A stretch of DNA of 64,000 bases from Nitrospira sp. (GCA_024330965.1 JANDJL010000009.1:1-64000), one strand, 5' to 3'. Numbered from the stretch's first letter, positions 16,994 to 25,404 are shown. A program made the numbers and translations. Notes: a model not told the origin generated them from the sequence alone.

Positions 16994-18397
16994 CTACACG
17001 GTTTCAAACGGTGATGCAATGCCTTGATAAGGGATGGTGCGAACAAGCGGGCTTCCTTCCCCCTCCGTGTGAGAGGCGGTTTGACCGGCTTCGAGCCAGG
17101 GAAGAGCGGTGAGGGTGTTCCACCGCCCGCATCCTCGACAGCGACCCACCCACTCGGTGGATTCTTGTTTGCATTGGGTGCAGATGTAGGGCACGACGAC
17201 GCGCTTTTTGAACCCGAGTGCTTTTTTCAGCTCCACAATGGCCTGCTCAAATTGTTGCTTGCGTAAGAAGAGATTGGCCATGATTTTGTGGTAGTCGAGC
17301 AAATAGTCCTGCGGCCCTTCGATCGTTGAGAGGATCTCGAACGCTTCGTCGACCATCTCCAACCGATAGTAGAGTTTGCCGAGATAGAATTGCAACACCG
17401 GGTCCTGGGGATTGTATTGCAACGCGTCCTGATAGACCCGAATGATCTCGCCCGGCTCTCCTTGATCGAGAAACAATTCCTCAAGCCGATGCAAAATGAT
17501 GACACTCCTGGTTCTGGCGTACACTTTCTTGAAGATTTCGACGGCTTCCTTGGTCTTGCCTTCGTGGATCAAAATTTCTCCCAGCCCGATGTATGCGGGG
17601 AGAAAGGCGCGGTCCTTTTTGATGGCGCCTCGAAAATATCGGCGAGCTTTGTCCGGGTGTCCGCGCTCCAGCAGTTGACGCCCGACTTCGTACATGCAGC
17701 CGACCAGCAATTCCGCTTCTGCCCGCTTTTCCTGAGCCGGGAGAGAGGTTTTGAGCAACCGGTGCTGAATTTCGAGCGCCTCGCTCCACCGTTCCAAACG
17801 GATGTTGAGATCTCGCTTGCGGATCAGCGCCATCAAATTGTCCGACTCGATCTTGAGGATCTTGTCGAAAGACTGAAGTGCTTCTTCATACCGCTTGGCG
17901 CACTCCAGGTCCGTGCCTAATTCGAGCAAAATTTCAATGTTCCGGTCGTCGACCCGATGAGCGTGCTGATGAAGCCGAATGGCTTCGGAGAAATTGCGCT
18001 CGGATCGGTAGATGTTCCCAAGCCATAGCAGCGAATCAACACGATTGGGATCGATGGCCAAGGCCTTCTCAAACAGCGAGATCGCTTCCATCGTGCGTTT
18101 GGACATCAAGGCATGGGTGCCGTCCCGATGCAACACGTCCACCTTTTCCTTGCGACGGACCTGTCGGTTGCTGCGCCAGTTGACAATGGCGTGGGCCGTC
18201 TGTTGGAGGCCGACCAGGAAGGCGACGAAGACCGAACCGGCGGCCATGGAAATCAGGACCAGGTTGACAGGGTTGAGGTCGAATTCGGTCGTGGGGCTTG
18301 TATGAATCGTCACCGCGCCAGGATTCAGTTCGCGGAAATAACTATAGACGAAAATGCCGGCGCTGATCAAAAAGATCGTGATCAACAGTCTGAACAT
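16994..18397 (-). CDS. LapA-LapB-like fusion: membrane anchor, TPRs and rubredoxin-type metal site
   Basis: 467 residues. Two N-terminal transmembrane helices (~1-20 and ~45-68) with an intervening Asn-Pro-Gly-Ala-Val segment look like a LapA/DUF1049 module. TPR repeats fill residues ~95-400. The C-terminus has Cys-Thr-Gln-Cys and Cys-Arg-Gly-Cys-Gly-Arg-Trp-Asn-Thr, the rubredoxin-like metal-binding site of LapB/YciM. In enteric bacteria LapA and LapB are separate inner-membrane proteins controlling LpxC and lipopolysaccharide synthesis; here they appear fused. It follows rsfS with two intervening bases, so it is probably the last gene of that operon. Confidence 0.85.
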   Translation of the reverse strand: MFRLLITIFLISAGIFVYSYFRELNPGAVTIHTSPTTEFDLNPVNLVLISMAAGSVFVAFLVGLQQTAHAIVNWRSNRQVRRKEKVDVLHRDGTHALMSKRTMEAISLFEKALAIDPNRVDSLLWLGNIYRSERNFSEAIRLHQHAHRVDDRNIEILLELGTDLECAKRYEEALQSFDKILKIESDNLMALIRKRDLNIRLERWSEALEIQHRLLKTSLPAQEKRAEAELLVGCMYEVGRQLLERGHPDKARRYFRGAIKKDRAFLPAYIGLGEILIHEGKTKEAVEIFKKVYARTRSVIILHRLEELFLDQGEPGEIIRVYQDALQYNPQDPVLQFYLGKLYYRLEMVDEAFEILSTIEGPQDYLLDYHKIMANLFLRKQQFEQAIVELKKALGFKKRVVVPYICTQCKQESTEWVGRCRGCGRWNTLTALPWLEAGQTASHTEGEGSPLVRTIPYQGIASPFETV

Positions 18398-18399
18398 GA

Positions 18400-18822
18400 C
18401 TAAACCGACTTGCGGGCGGCTGTTTTTCCAGTCGTGACCCGTCGTGGGGGCCCATCGGGGGCGATCTTTGAGTCCGGGGGAATCGGCACCGACGCCGCGT
18501 CGCTCCAGAGTCGCTCGAGGGCGTAGTGCGATCGAGCGTCCTGTCTAAACACATGGGCGACCACGTCGCCGAAGTCGATCAAGACCCATTGCCCCGTCGT
18601 CGTTCCTTCGATGCTCAGCGCCCGACGTCCCAGACGGGAGAGTGTTCCATCGATATGGTCAGCAATAGCGCGGGTTTGCCGATCCGAGTCCGCCGAGCCG
18701 ATGACCAAGTAATCGGCGACGGAGGTCAACGGAGCGACGTGCAGCACCTGGACATCGACGGCCTTCTTGTCGAGCATCGCCTTCCCGATGGCGAGAGCGA
18801 TGGCCTTAGATGTTTGTCCGAT
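18400..18822 (-). CDS. rsfS: Ribosome silencing factor
   Basis: 140 residues from the proposed start. The core Asp-Lys-Lys-Ala-Val-Asp-Val, Leu-Thr-Ser-Val-Ala-Asp-Tyr-Leu-Val-Ile-Gly-Ser-Ala-Asp-Ser, and Gly-Gln-Trp-Val-Leu-Ile-Asp-Phe-Gly-Asp-Val-Val-Ala-His-Val-Phe are RsfS/Iojap hallmarks; the C-terminal ~30 residues are an unconserved basic tail. It blocks subunit joining by binding L14. There is no ATG or GTG at the right place: the only Shine-Dalgarno (AGGAGG) is followed six bases later by ATC at 18822, which gives the normal family N-terminus. Alternatives are a TTG at 18867 without a binding site, or an internal ATG that would remove the first helix. It overlaps nadD by 17 bases. 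Confidence 0.85.
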   Translation of the reverse strand: MGQTSKAIALAIGKAMLDKKAVDVQVLHVAPLTSVADYLVIGSADSDRQTRAIADHIDGTLSRLGRRALSIEGTTTGQWVLIDFGDVVAHVFRQDARSHYALERLWSDAASVPIPPDSKIAPDGPPRRVTTGKTAARKSV

Positions 18823-19528
18823 CGCGGTCCTCCTGATACAAGCGATGTCGAAGTATATAAGATTCAACGGAGGGCGGCAACAGATTTACCAGTGGTTCTC
18901 CATTTCTGACCCGCCGTCGAATGTCGGATGCCGAAATGGGGCAGAGCGGGATCGGGAGGCAAATCACACCTCGACATGATGAACTTGAGATGTCCAGTCG
19001 GGGCAGGACTCCCGTGTCAAGCTTGGCCAGCAAGTCGAGGTCGAGCTTCGGCAGCAGTGGAATGTTTACCAGATGCTTGTATGATTGTCCCCGTCGAGGC
19101 ACGACGACGAATCGGCACGCTTGCAACAATTCTAGAGGAGCTCTCCAAGTGTGGACGTCAAGAAATGCGTCAAGGCCGATGAGGAAGTATAAGTCTGTCG
19201 AGGGACCGAATTGCCGTTCCAAGGCTCGAATCGTATCGATGGAGTACGACTTTCCGGCTCGCCTGATTTCTATATCCGAGAGATGGAACGACGGCGTTCC
19301 GGCGATGGCAAGCCGGACCATTTCATAGCGATCTGGTGCGGGCGCCAGCGATCCGTTCCGTTTGTGGGGCGGATCGCCGGCCGGAATAAAGAGCACTCGG
19401 TCGAGTCCCAACCTGTCTCGGACCTCACTCGCAACGGCCAAGTGGCCGTTGTGAATAGGATTGAAACTGCCGCCGAGGAGTCCCAGTTTTAACGGGGAGG
19501 GATAGGAGACAGGAGGAGAAGCGCTCAT
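18806..19528 (-). CDS. nadD: Nicotinate-nucleotide adenylyltransferase
   Basis: 240 residues from the ATG at 19528. Near the N-terminus, Gly-Leu-Leu-Gly-Gly-Ser-Phe-Asn-Pro-Ile-His-Asn-Gly-His-Leu carries the (T/H)xGH nucleotidyltransferase signature. Pro-Pro-His-Lys follows, and Ile-Ser-Ala-Ser-Asp-Ile-Arg-Arg-Arg (here Pro-Ile-Ser-Ala-Ser) is the C-terminal ISSTxxR-like motif. A ~25-residue insertion (Leu-Leu-Pro-Lys-Leu-Asp-Leu-Asp-Leu-Leu repeats, around 150-175) is not usual. The enzyme makes deamido-NAD. A TTG start nine codons upstream is possible. It lies 29 bases after proB. Confidence 0.94.
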   Translation of the reverse strand: MSASPPVSYPSPLKLGLLGGSFNPIHNGHLAVASEVRDRLGLDRVLFIPAGDPPHKRNGSLAPAPDRYEMVRLAIAGTPSFHLSDIEIRRAGKSYSIDTIRALERQFGPSTDLYFLIGLDAFLDVHTWRAPLELLQACRFVVVPRRGQSYKHLVNIPLLPKLDLDLLAKLDTGVLPRLDISSSSCRGVICLPIPLCPISASDIRRRVRNGEPLVNLLPPSVESYILRHRLYQEDRDRTNI

Positions 19529-19557
19529 AACCGAACGGCGGCACGTGCGACTCAAAT

Positions 19558-20679
19558 CTAAAAAACGACCAGGTTGTCTCTGTGGATCACTTCTTCGTAT
19601 TCCTGTGGTCCGATTTGCTCATGAATGTCCCCCGTCTTGAGACCTTTCATGCGATCCAAAAGGTCCGAGGAAAAATTGACCAGTCCTTTGGCGAATTCTT
19701 TTCCATCGGGGTCCAGACAAGCGACTGGATCTCCCGCTTCAAAGTTGCCGATGACCTCAACGATACCGGAAGCCAGGAGACTTTTTCCCCGTTTGACCAA
19801 GGCCTCGACCGCTCCGTGATCCACCCGCACGTGCCCGCGGGGACGTAGGGTGAAGGCGATCCAATGTTTACGACTCTTCATTCTCCGTTCGCGTGCCAGA
19901 AACAGACTGCCGCCCGGGCTTCCGGCCAGCACGCTCAAAAGAAGTCCCGGCCGTTCGCCATTGATGATTAGCGTGGGCACGCCGTACTCGCCGACCTTCT
20001 TGGCCGCGCGGACTTTGGTCGCCATCCCCCCGGTTCCTTCAAAGGTGCTGGAGACGCCGGCTCGTCGTTCGATGTCTTCCGTGATCTCCGAAATGATCGG
20101 GATCAGTGTCGCGGTTGGGCTCTTTCTCGGGTCTTCCGTATAGAGCCCGTCGACGTCGGATAAAATGACGAGCAACTCCGCGTCCACCAAGTGGGCGACT
20201 TCGCTCGCCAACGTGTCGTTGTCGCCGACTCGAATTTCATCGACGGCCACGGTGTCGTTCTCATTGATGATGGGAAGGATTCCAAATCCGATCAAAACCG
20301 CGAGCGTATGGCGGGCGTTTAAAAACCGACGGCGATCGGCTAGGTCTTGATGGGTGAGGAGAATTTGCGCGACTTGAATGTCATGCCGTTCGAACGCTTT
20401 TTCATAAGCCCAAATCAGGCGGCTTTGTCCGACGGCCGCTGCGGCTTGTTTCACCGGCAGGCTTTTCGGATATTCCTTCAGCTGCAATTTCTTGATGCCG
20501 GACACAATTGCGCCCGATGAGACGACCAGCACTTCTCGGCCGCTCGCCCGCAGAGCGGCCAGCTCATCGGCAAGCCGCTCGATTTGATCAAGACGCAAGC
20601 CGGTGGCGCGGGAAGCGATCAGACTGCTTCCGATCTTGACGACGATGCGTTTGGCTCTCGTTAAGATTTCGTTTCGCAT
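19558..20679 (-). CDS. proB: Glutamate 5-kinase with PUA domain
   Basis: 373 residues. The amino-acid kinase domain begins Val-Val-Lys-Ile-Gly-Ser-Ser-Leu, with Val-Ser-Ser-Gly-Ala-Ile, Asn-Glu-Asn-Asp-Thr-Val, Gly-Asp-Asn-Asp-Thr-Leu-Ser/Ala and Gly-Thr-Gly-Gly-Met-Ala-Thr-Lys. Residues ~285-360 are the PUA domain. It catalyses the first committed step of proline synthesis. The start overlaps the obgE 3' end by 19 bases. proA is not in the window. Confidence 0.96.
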   Translation of the reverse strand: MRNEILTRAKRIVVKIGSSLIASRATGLRLDQIERLADELAALRASGREVLVVSSGAIVSGIKKLQLKEYPKSLPVKQAAAAVGQSRLIWAYEKAFERHDIQVAQILLTHQDLADRRRFLNARHTLAVLIGFGILPIINENDTVAVDEIRVGDNDTLASEVAHLVDAELLVILSDVDGLYTEDPRKSPTATLIPIISEITEDIERRAGVSSTFEGTGGMATKVRAAKKVGEYGVPTLIINGERPGLLLSVLAGSPGGSLFLARERRMKSRKHWIAFTLRPRGHVRVDHGAVEALVKRGKSLLASGIVEVIGNFEAGDPVACLDPDGKEFAKGLVNFSSDLLDRMKGLKTGDIHEQIGPQEYEEVIHRDNLVVF

Positions 20680-21686
20680 GGTCGGCTTCTGAGACGATCC
20701 ACTTGTGCGCCGACGAAGGCGACCAAGTCGTCAAGGCCGTCTCTCGTGGCGGATGAAACGGGAAAACACCGAAGGCGATGATGCTCGCAATAGTCCCGGA
20801 GTCGCGCGAGCCGATCCGACGTTCCGCCGATGTCGATCTTTGTCGCGACAACGGCGAAGGGGCGGTTGATCAACGTATGATCGTACGCCGCAAGCTCGCG
20901 CCTCAAAGCCTCGAAGCCGGCGATCGGCTCAACAGGCGTCCACTCCGAGACGTCGATCAGGTGGAGTAAAAAAGCCGTGCGTTCGATGTGGCGGAGAAAT
21001 TGAAGTCCCAATCCTTTCCCTTCGTGAGCCCCTTCGATCAAGCCGGGAATATCAGCAACCACGAAACTACGGTCGGATCCCCAACGCACGACGCCCAAAT
21101 GGGGAGTCAACGTGGTGAATGGGTATTCGGCAATCTTGGGGCGCGCCGATGAAATGGCCGCAATGAGCGTCGATTTGCCCGCGTTCGGAAAGCCAACCAA
21201 GCCGACATCCGCGAGCAGCTTCAGCTCGAGCCGAAGAGTTCGCTCTTCGCCGTCCGTTCCGTGGGTCCACCGGGTCGGGGCCCGGTTGGTCGAGGTGGCG
21301 AAATGACAGTTGCCGAGCCCCCCTCGTCCGCCTTCGGCGATCACGACCGTTTCTCCGTCGTTGACAAGGTCGGCCAGCACGTCACCCGTCGTGGCGTCGT
21401 ACACCACAGTGCCGACGGGGAGCGTTACGACGACGTCGGCGCCCGACCGGCCGGTGCATTTGGAACTCCCGCCGGCTCGTCCATCCTCAGCCTGGTAGTG
21501 TTTTTGATAACGGAGATCCAGCAGCGTCGTGAGGCGATGCGACGCCATCAGGATGACGTTGCCGCCATCGCCGCCGTCCCCTCCGTCCGGGCCGCCGCGA
21601 GGCACGTACATTTCACGGCGGAAACTGCACATGCCGTCTCCTCCTCGCCCGGCGCGAACGGTAATGATCGCTTCATCGACGAACAT
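20661..21686 (-). CDS. obgE: GTPase Obg/CgtA
   Basis: 341 residues. The glycine-rich Obg fold is at the N-terminus (Gly-Arg-Gly-Gly-Asp-Gly-Met, then Gly-Gly-Pro-Asp-Gly-Gly-Asp-Gly-Gly-Asp-Gly-Gly). The GTPase domain from about residue 160 has Gly-Phe-Pro-Asn-Ala-Gly-Lys-Ser-Thr, the Obg switch Tyr-Pro-Phe-Thr-Thr-Leu, Asp-Ile-Pro-Gly-Leu-Ile-Glu-Gly-Ala and a Thr-Lys-Ile-Asp specificity motif. There is no extra C-terminal domain. It acts in large-subunit assembly. It lies in the standard rplU-rpmA-obgE order. Confidence 0.97.
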   Translation of the reverse strand: MFVDEAIITVRAGRGGDGMCSFRREMYVPRGGPDGGDGGDGGNVILMASHRLTTLLDLRYQKHYQAEDGRAGGSSKCTGRSGADVVVTLPVGTVVYDATTGDVLADLVNDGETVVIAEGGRGGLGNCHFATSTNRAPTRWTHGTDGEERTLRLELKLLADVGLVGFPNAGKSTLIAAISSARPKIAEYPFTTLTPHLGVVRWGSDRSFVVADIPGLIEGAHEGKGLGLQFLRHIERTAFLLHLIDVSEWTPVEPIAGFEALRRELAAYDHTLINRPFAVVATKIDIGGTSDRLARLRDYCEHHRLRCFPVSSATRDGLDDLVAFVGAQVDRLRSRPCETKS

Positions 21687-21813
21687 GATATGTCTCTATC
21701 GAGTTGAACGTATCGGAGCTTGTCATAGGGTGGAGTATACCCGACCTGCTATCGCCGGTGGAAAGGGATGTTCAGGGTATCGGATAATGAGATCGGGATG
21801 CGTGAAGAGAGGG

Positions 21814-22077
21814 TCAAGACTCAGCGGGGAGCGGATACACGCTTACCTTCCGCCTGCCGCGCCCGCCTTCGAATTTCACTGTCCCGGTGATTCGGGCGAA
21901 CAACGTGTGATCTCGTCCGATATCGACGTTAAAGCCGGGAAAAAACTTCGTACCCCGTTGGCGGACGATGATGCTCCCTGCCGTCACGGTTTCACCGCCA
22001 TACGCCTTGACGCCTAGATACTGCGGATTGCTGTCCCGACCGTTCCGCGACGAACCGCCGCCTTTGTTTGTTGCCAT
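21814..22077 (-). CDS. rpmA: Ribosomal protein bL27
   Basis: 87 residues, typical size. [12 protein letters not shown] follows the short N-terminal arm, and Arg-Gln-Arg-Gly-Thr-Lys-Phe and Gly-Arg-Asp-His-Thr-Leu-Phe-Ala are conserved. The start Met-Ala-Thr-Asn-Lys needs no N-terminal processing of the firmicute kind. It sits 28 bases after rplU. Confidence 0.97.
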   Translation of the reverse strand: MATNKGGGSSRNGRDSNPQYLGVKAYGGETVTAGSIIVRQRGTKFFPGFNVDIGRDHTLFARITGTVKFEGGRGRRKVSVYPLPAES

Positions 22078-22105
22078 GGGCAGACCCCTTGACTGATTTC
22101 AACCG

Positions 22106-22420
22106 TTAGTTTGTTGTGATGTCTTTGATAAGAAGCTTCGTAAAGTGCTGCCGGTGACCGCGAGTCCGACGATAGTTTTTCCGGCGCTTCTTCTTAAAAA
22201 CTGTAATGGATCTCGTCCGGCCTTGCCGCACGATTTCGGCTGTGACCTTCGCGCCCTGCACGAGCGGTCGTCCGACAACTAGGCCGGCATCGCCGTGAAC
22301 CAAGCGCACGTGGTCCAATTCGACCACAACGCCGACTTCACCAGGCAGCTTTTCAACCTGAATCGTGGATCCAGTCTCGACTCGATACTGCTTCCCACCT
22401 GTTTCGATGATCGCGTACAT
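22106..22420 (-). CDS. rplU: Ribosomal protein bL21
   Basis: 104 residues. The N-terminus Met-Tyr-Ala-Ile-Ile-Glu-Thr-Gly-Gly-Lys-Gln-Tyr-Arg-Val and the C-terminal Lys-Lys-Lys-Arg-Arg-Lys-Asn-Tyr-Arg-Arg-Thr-Arg-Gly-His-Arg-Gln are diagnostic. GGAG lies about nine bases before the ATG. It is the first gene of the ribosome/assembly operon that continues through rsfS. Confidence 0.97.
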   Translation of the reverse strand: MYAIIETGGKQYRVETGSTIQVEKLPGEVGVVVELDHVRLVHGDAGLVVGRPLVQGAKVTAEIVRQGRTRSITVFKKKRRKNYRRTRGHRQHFTKLLIKDITTN

Positions 22421-22448
22421 GCTTCATGTCTCCATAAGTGAGTTTGAT

Positions 22449-22478
22449 CAGATACCATGCACGTTTATATGGTGTCAA
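22449..22478 (-). promoter_or_regulatory. Possible promoter of the rplU operon
   Basis: On the minus strand TTGACA (22473-22478) is followed after 18 bases by TATCTG (22449-22454), a weak -10. The distance to the rplU ATG at 22420 would leave a leader of about 20 bases. The -35 is perfect; the -10 is uncertain. Confidence 0.35.
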
Positions 22479-22637
22479 GTGAGCCGCTGAGTCCTCGGGA
22501 CGTCTTGCTCAAGGCGGGCAGGGCTAAGTTGTTTCACCCCTCTTCAGAAGGGATAGAAACGTTGGGGGAAAAGGAGTATTTTGCCGTCAGCGCTTCGGTC
22601 ATAAAAATGCGGAGGGTCGTTTCTTCAGGAGAACGGT

Positions 22638-22979
22638 ATGCCTTCAACCCGGTTTGTGATTCGCGCGTACCATCGCATTCCTGTCCGTTGCAACTTCTAC
22701 TATATGGGCGAGGAGTTTCTCGGCAAGGGAACGGTGACGAATTTATCTCGAATCGGATTTCGAGCGCTCGGCGATCATCAAGTGGTGCCGGGGATGGAAC
22801 TCGTTGCTCGGTTGTCTCTCCCCGACCGCGCCGGCTCGGTGGACATCGGGCTTGCCTTGGTTCGCTGGGTGCGTGGACCGTGGTTCGGGGCGAAAATAGT
22901 CAGACTGAATCCGGAGGCCAAGGAGCGGATCGGAACGTTTCTCAACACTCGGCTTCGACGGTCTTGCCTCTCGCATTGA
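22638..22979 (+). CDS. Single-domain PilZ protein
   Basis: 113 residues forming one PilZ domain. Arg-Ala-Tyr-His-Arg near residue 9 is the RxxxR motif, and Asn-Leu-Ser-Arg-Ile-Gly-Phe (about residue 35) is the (D/N)xSxxG motif, so cyclic-di-GMP binding is expected. AGGAG precedes the ATG at good spacing. It is divergent from rplU and stands alone. Two other c-di-GMP-related loci lie in the window. Confidence 0.88.
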   Translation: MPSTRFVIRAYHRIPVRCNFYYMGEEFLGKGTVTNLSRIGFRALGDHQVVPGMELVARLSLPDRAGSVDIGLALVRWVRGPWFGAKIVRLNPEAKERIGTFLNTRLRRSCLSH

Positions 22980-23128
22980 ATCGGTTTCTATCCAAATCAG
23001 AATCAAGTCCGCGTTCTTCCTAATAAGAGGAAGACGGGGCTGGTTGCTTGACGCATGGTCGGCCTCGCGTTATAGTTCGCGCCCGTCAAATGCAATGGGG
23101 ACTGTTATCGCGCGCAGGAGTCGCATTC

Positions 23129-24040
23129 ATGGAGCCAAGTGAAAAAATCTGGATGGACGGCAAGTTCGTCGCATGGGATCAAGCCAATACGCATATCTTG
23201 ACCCATTCGTTGCATTATGGCTTGGCGGCATTTGAGGGAATCCGCTGCTATAAAGGAAAGACCGGTTCGGCTATTTTTAGGCTTCAGGAGCATGTCGATC
23301 GACTGTTTGACTCCGCCCATATCGGCATGATGACCATGCCCTATGATCGGAAGCAGATCGCCGACGCCATTCTCGAAACCGTTCGCATCAATCGTCTGGA
23401 TGCCTGTTATATCCGCCCGCTGGTTTATATCGGCTACGGGGCGATGGGGGTTCATCCCGGCGACAATCCAATCCGCGTCGCCATCGCGGCGTGGAAATGG
23501 GGGGCGTATTTAGGAGAGGACGCGTTGATGAACGGCATACGCGCCTGCGTGTCTTCCTTTACTCGTCACCATGTCAATGTGTCCATGACGAAGGGGAAAA
23601 TAGCCGGCTATTATGTCAATTCGATCATGGCGAAACGGGAAGCCAAAGCCGCCGGCTATGATGAAGCGATCTTGCTCGATGCCGAGGGGTACGTTTCGGA
23701 GGGGACGGGAGAAAACGTCTTCATTGTCCGGAGAGGCAAATTGAAAACCACTCCTCTTACGTCAATACTTGAAGGCATCACCAGAAATTCGGTGATCGAA
23801 TTGGCCAGGGAGCGACAGCTTGTCGTGGAGGAAGAGCGATTTACGCGGGATGAAATGTATATTGCGGATGAGGTATTCGTGACCGGCACGGCGGCGGAAC
23901 TGACGCCGGTTTGTGAAATCGACCGTCGCGCGATCGGAAGCGGCAAACCGGGACCGATCACTCAGATGCTGCAGAAGACGTTCTTTTCGGTCGTGCGGGG
24001 AGAAAATCCTACCTACGCCTCCTGGTTGACACCAGTCTGA
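23129..24040 (+). CDS. ilvE: Branched-chain amino acid aminotransferase
   Basis: 303 residues from the ATG at 23129, which has AGGAG upstream and starts just before the domain; an open frame extends 27 codons further 5'. It is a fold-type IV PLP enzyme: Lys-Ile-Trp-Met-Asp-Gly-Lys-Phe-Val, His-Tyr-Gly-Leu-Ala-Ala-Phe-Glu-Gly-Ile-Arg, the catalytic lysine within Met-Ala-Lys-Arg-Glu-Ala, Glu-Gly-Thr-Gly-Glu-Asn-Val-Phe, and Gly-Thr-Ala-Ala-Glu-Leu-Thr-Pro-Val. It performs the last step of valine, leucine and isoleucine synthesis. Confidence 0.94.
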   Translation: MEPSEKIWMDGKFVAWDQANTHILTHSLHYGLAAFEGIRCYKGKTGSAIFRLQEHVDRLFDSAHIGMMTMPYDRKQIADAILETVRINRLDACYIRPLVYIGYGAMGVHPGDNPIRVAIAAWKWGAYLGEDALMNGIRACVSSFTRHHVNVSMTKGKIAGYYVNSIMAKREAKAAGYDEAILLDAEGYVSEGTGENVFIVRRGKLKTTPLTSILEGITRNSVIELARERQLVVEEERFTRDEMYIADEVFVTGTAAELTPVCEIDRRAIGSGKPGPITQMLQKTFFSVVRGENPTYASWLTPV

Positions 24041-24113
24041 CGGAATCTTACGGCCTATGGCTGTGATGCAAAAGAAGGGGGTAAAGAGATGGTTCCCCGC
24101 TCACGGTCCGAGG

Positions 24114-24198
24114 CAGGTGTCCCAGCGGGACCGTCTTATCGCTTCCCACTTACCAGCCTTTTGATGGGCGCCCATAACGGTGCTTTCTCCCGCACCTG
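24114..24198. other. Nested inverted repeats between ilvE and secG
   Basis: The convergent gap holds an 85-base self-complementary block: CAGGTG (24114-24119) with CACCTG (24193-24198), CGGGA (24126-24130) with TCCCG (24188-24192), ACCGT with ACGGT (24177-24181), and an inner 12-base palindrome at 24164-24175. It could be a structured RNA or a bidirectional termination element. Strand and function are unknown. Confidence 0.35.
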
Positions 24199-24253
24199 TT
24201 CAGATCAATCAAGTCAGCTCGCAAGTCAGCTCGGTCGAGCATGAGTGAGGGAG

Positions 24254-24268
24254 CCGGTCTTGGACCGG
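24254..24268 (-). terminator. Short hairpin directly after secG
   Basis: CCGGTC and GACCGG form a six-base-pair stem with a three-base loop two bases past the secG stop codon. There is no T-run after it, so it is at best a weak or factor-assisted terminator. Confidence 0.3.
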
Positions 24269-24270
24269 GG

Positions 24271-24627
24271 TCAGTGTTGTTCACCGGGTGAGCCAGTTCC
24301 CTCTGCGGAGTGGGGCTCGGTTGCCGGCTGAGTCGGCGAGGAAGAAGCTGGAGGCTCGCTCTTTTTGTTTAGGTCGATGACGGTCGAAGAAAAGTTCCGT
24401 TCTTTAGCCAAAATCGCCAGGCTGAGAGACGTCAGCATGAACACTGCTGCGACAACGACAGTGAGCTTACTGAGAAAATTTGCAGGGCCTCGGCTTCCGA
24501 AGACGGTTTGGCTGGATCCTCCGAACGCCGCCCCGATTTCAGCGCCTTTTCCGGACTGAAGCAGAATGGCTCCGATCATGAGGAACGAAATAAAGACGTG
24601 AAGGATGATGATCAATGTGTAGAGCAT
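24271..24627 (-). CDS. secG: Preprotein translocase subunit SecG
   Basis: 118 residues. It has two transmembrane helices (about 1-22 and 50-75) joined by the conserved Leu-Leu-Gln-Ser-Gly-Lys-Gly-Ala-Glu-Ile-Gly-Ala-Ala-Phe-Gly-Gly-Ser-Ser-Gln-Thr loop. The last ~35 residues are a Ser/Pro/Glu-rich tail. Its ATG follows the tpiA stop with no intervening base. It is the accessory subunit of the SecYEG channel and here ends a glycolysis operon, an arrangement common in many bacteria. Confidence 0.95.
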   Translation of the reverse strand: MLYTLIIILHVFISFLMIGAILLQSGKGAEIGAAFGGSSQTVFGSRGPANFLSKLTVVVAAVFMLTSLSLAILAKERNFSSTVIDLNKKSEPPASSSPTQPATEPHSAEGTGSPGEQH

Positions 24628-25404
24628 TTATCCTCGGTCCGTGATCGCTCGAGCAATGGTGCCGATTGTAACAAAGGACTCCACGTGCAGACAAGCCCCG
24701 CCGATTAATGCACCGTCAATTTGCTCTGATTGCAAGAACGCGCCGATGTTGTCTGGTGTGACACTCCCGCCGTACAAAATTCTCGTGGACTGTGCGACAT
24801 CGGCCGACCAACGGTCCTTCAAGAAACTCCGGATCGCTTGATGGGCGTTCGCCGCTTGATCGGCCGTGGCGGCATTGCCTGTTCCGATGGCCCAGATCGG
24901 CTCATAGGCGATTGTGACGTTCGTCATCGCTTGAAGCGGCAGGTCCCCCAAGCTGCTATTCAATTGTTGACGGAGCACCTCTTCTGTTCGTTCCTGTTCC
25001 CGTTGAGCCGATGATTCTCCGATACACACGATCGGTTTCAGGTCGTGCGCGAGCGCGGCGCGAATTTTCCGGTGAATCCATTCATCTCGCTCGCCGAACA
25101 CTGTGCGTCGTTCCGAATGGCCAAGAATGACGTATCGACAGCCGAGATCCTTTAGCATGGGGGCGGAAACCTCGCCCGTGTAGGGACCGTGGTCTTCCCA
25201 GAACATATTTTGCGCGCCGAGCTGAATCGGCGATGAAGAACCGAGGGCCGTACGGGCGGACTCGAGTGCGGTGAAGGGAGGAGCCACCACGAATTCAACT
25301 GCCGGCGACAGGGGAAGCCGCAGTGAGACAGCACGGAGGAAGGCCGCTGCTTCGGAAGCGGTCTTGTTCAGTTTCCAATTGCCGACGATGAGAAGAGGCC
25401 GCAC
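24628..25404 (-). CDS. tpiA: Triosephosphate isomerase
   Basis: 258 residues from the GTG at 25404; the frame is open 30 codons further but the domain starts here (Arg-Pro-Leu-Leu-Ile-Val-Gly-Asn-Trp-Lys-Leu-Asn-Lys). The catalytic residues are Asn and Lys in that motif, His in Gly-His-Ser-Glu-Arg-Arg, and Glu in Ala-Tyr-Glu-Pro-Ile-Trp-Ala-Ile-Gly-Thr-Gly. The phosphate loop is Tyr-Gly-Gly-Ser-Val. No clear ribosome binding site precedes the GTG. It lies 37 bases after pgk. Confidence 0.95.
   Translation of the reverse strand: MRPLLIVGNWKLNKTASEAAAFLRAVSLRLPLSPAVEFVVAPPFTALESARTALGSSSPIQLGAQNMFWEDHGPYTGEVSAPMLKDLGCRYVILGHSERRTVFGERDEWIHRKIRAALAHDLKPIVCIGESSAQREQERTEEVLRQQLNSSLGDLPLQAMTNVTIAYEPIWAIGTGNAATADQAANAHQAIRSFLKDRWSADVAQSTRILYGGSVTPDNIGAFLQSEQIDGALIGGACLHVESFVTIGTIARAITDRG

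Noticed and set aside
24041..24270. Riboswitch, tRNA-Leu or small stable RNA such as 6S or 4.5S
   Set aside because: The block is structured, but the conserved cores of cobalamin, TPP, glycine and c-di-GMP riboswitches, the SRP RNA loop and the tRNA T-loop are not found.
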